From JAGLQA01 sp023135565 (GTDB lineage Bacteria; Acidobacteriota; Aminicenantia; UBA2199), in assembly GCA_030639305.1 (NCBI GenBank), contig DAOWCY010000311.1:1-5646 (forward strand): DNA of 5,646 nt, read 5' to 3'. Made by a program: the position numbers and the translations under genes. Shown here piece by piece: positions 5,175-5,646 of this stretch. Numbering within the stretch: position 1 is the first letter of the stretch; every line of letters starts with the position of its first letter. The notes under the pieces are model-generated. The model did no database searches, was not told where the DNA came from, and saw only the letters and a program-made list of their open reading frames with translations.

Positions 5175-5421
5175 CTAAATAAAAGGCTTGATATCACAAT
5201 GGACGGTGCATGCAGTTGTGGGAATATATTAGCGGATTTGGTCGGAACTTTCAAACGGGCCTTGACGAATTAAAACGGCTTGCTTTCGGAGGTGCTTCTC
5301 CGCTTCCTTATTGGGTCATTTGGATTAAAGATATTTCGCCATAAGGCTAAAATTAAATTTCCAGAATTTTTTTTGAGAATCTAATACCGCTCATTGCAAA
5401 ATATCGGAGCATTGGTTGTAA
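5175..5421. other. Stretch without a secure gene, containing a GC-richer island
   Basis: No confident gene is present. Bases 5201-5340 are about 46% GC, clearly richer than the flanks, and hold a plus-strand frame of 44 codons (ATG 5210 to TAA 5342-5344). It reads as plausible protein (for example LDELKRLAFGGASPLPYW, residues 18-35), but it has no good Shine-Dalgarno sequence and no recognised family. It may be the remnant of a gene end carried with the repeat that begins at 5334. A shorter frame from ATG 5199 overlaps it. A TGCATGCA palindrome lies at 5207-5214. Between 5363 and 5421 I see only AT-rich sequence and no clear terminator for the small gene to the right. Confidence 0.35.
5334..5362. 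repeat. Second copy of the GGCTAAAATTAA mosaic repeat
   Basis: TTTCGCC (5334-5340), 4 bases, GGCTAAAATTAA (5345-5356), 2 bases, TTCC (5359-5362) matches 4349-4377 with the same spacing and 24 of 29 identical positions. The two copies flank the exported-protein gene in the same orientation. The upstream half seen at 4322-4347 is not recognisable here. Confidence 0.6.
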
Positions 5422-5568
5422 TTACCTAACAAATGTGATTTTGTCTTTCAAAAGTTCTTTTGTTTTAGATATAGCAAATAAAGATCCGAATAATAAGCAA
5501 AGTGGGATTATAACCCATTTTCCGCAAGTTGAAAAGGGCTTTTTTTCCGAATTAATTTTTTCTGTCAT
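5422..5568 (-). CDS. Small single-pass membrane protein
   Basis: A frame of 48 codons runs from ATG 5568 to TAA 5424-5422. The product has a polar, basic N-terminus (MTEKINSEKK...), one hydrophobic segment WVIIPLCLLFGSLFAIS (18-34), and a basic C-terminal tail (KTKELLKDKI, 35-44). This is the pattern of a small inner-membrane protein or a short signal-anchor peptide. Its ATG overlaps the stop of the preceding gene (ATGA), which suggests coupled translation in one operon; GGGG lies only 3 bases before the ATG. No family is recognised and no function can be given. The overlap and the clean hydrophobic segment are the reasons to believe it; the short length is the reason for caution. Confidence 0.5.
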   Translation of the reverse strand: MTEKINSEKKPFSTCGKWVIIPLCLLFGSLFAISKTKELLKDKITFVR

Positions 5569-5646
5569 TTTCCCCAAAAGTCATTTATATCAATATTTAA
5601 TAAGCTCAAAATAGTTTCTTGAGTTTGAGTTAAGGAGTCTCGAAAT
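5565..5646 (-). CDS. C-terminal end of an unknown gene, cut by the window edge
   Basis: From the right edge a minus-strand frame stays open for 26 codons to TGA (5567-5565). The visible end is polar then mixed hydrophobic, FRDSLTQTQETILSLL followed by NIDINDFWGK. It overlaps the start of the small membrane protein gene by 4 bases, the typical spacing inside an operon. Too little is visible to name a family. The other two minus-strand frames close within this stretch, which mildly favours this one. Confidence 0.45.
   Translation of the reverse strand, partial: FRDSLTQTQETILSLLNIDINDFWGK

Overview
The window looks like a chromosomal fragment from a bacterium of the Bacteroidota/FCB neighbourhood or a related uncultured lineage. 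The main reason is its one large gene, which has the N-terminus, internal motifs and length typical of the AddB-like PD-(D/E)XK nucleases annotated in Bacteroidota and relatives. The other genes point elsewhere: they have clear Shine-Dalgarno sequences and TTGACA/TATAAT-type promoters, which are not typical of core Bacteroidota. I therefore lean towards an uncultured FCB-type phylum but cannot name it. Base composition is mosaic. The nuclease gene and the repeats are fairly GC-rich, while the right third is AT-rich.

Layout. Bases 1-370 hold no secure gene. They contain a good intrinsic terminator (177-198), a possible promoter (about 181-210) and a block of three GC-rich hairpins (257-351) that would form the leader of the nuclease mRNA. 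Bases 371-3382 (+) encode the 1003-residue AddB-like nuclease with a degenerate helicase half, an intact-looking RecB-type nuclease motif set and a four-cysteine iron-sulfur signature. A terminator begins one base after its stop codon. Bases 3383-3616 are a repeat-rich convergent intergenic region that also holds a minus-strand terminator.

Bases 3617-4206 (-) encode a two-gene toxin-antitoxin cassette, a small antitoxin followed two bases later by a PemK/MazF-type toxin, with its own consensus promoter. Bases 4435-5115 (-) encode an exported protein of unknown function, also with a near-consensus promoter. Bases 5116-5421 hold that promoter, a GC-richer island with a doubtful 44-codon frame, and a repeat copy. 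At the right edge (5422-5646, -) the last codons of an unknown gene overlap by 4 bases a 48-residue single-pass membrane protein gene that was found only by reading the sequence.

Genes and repeats. The nuclease and the toxin cassette converge and are separated by terminators on both strands. No gene here is an evident partner of the nuclease, and its expected AddA-type helicase is not in the window. The most unusual feature is the repeats. GC-rich palindromes occur in the nuclease leader, in frame inside the nuclease coding sequence and directly after its stop codon. The internal copy shares an exact 14-base segment with a downstream copy. A second, unrelated mosaic repeat occurs in three intergenic places.
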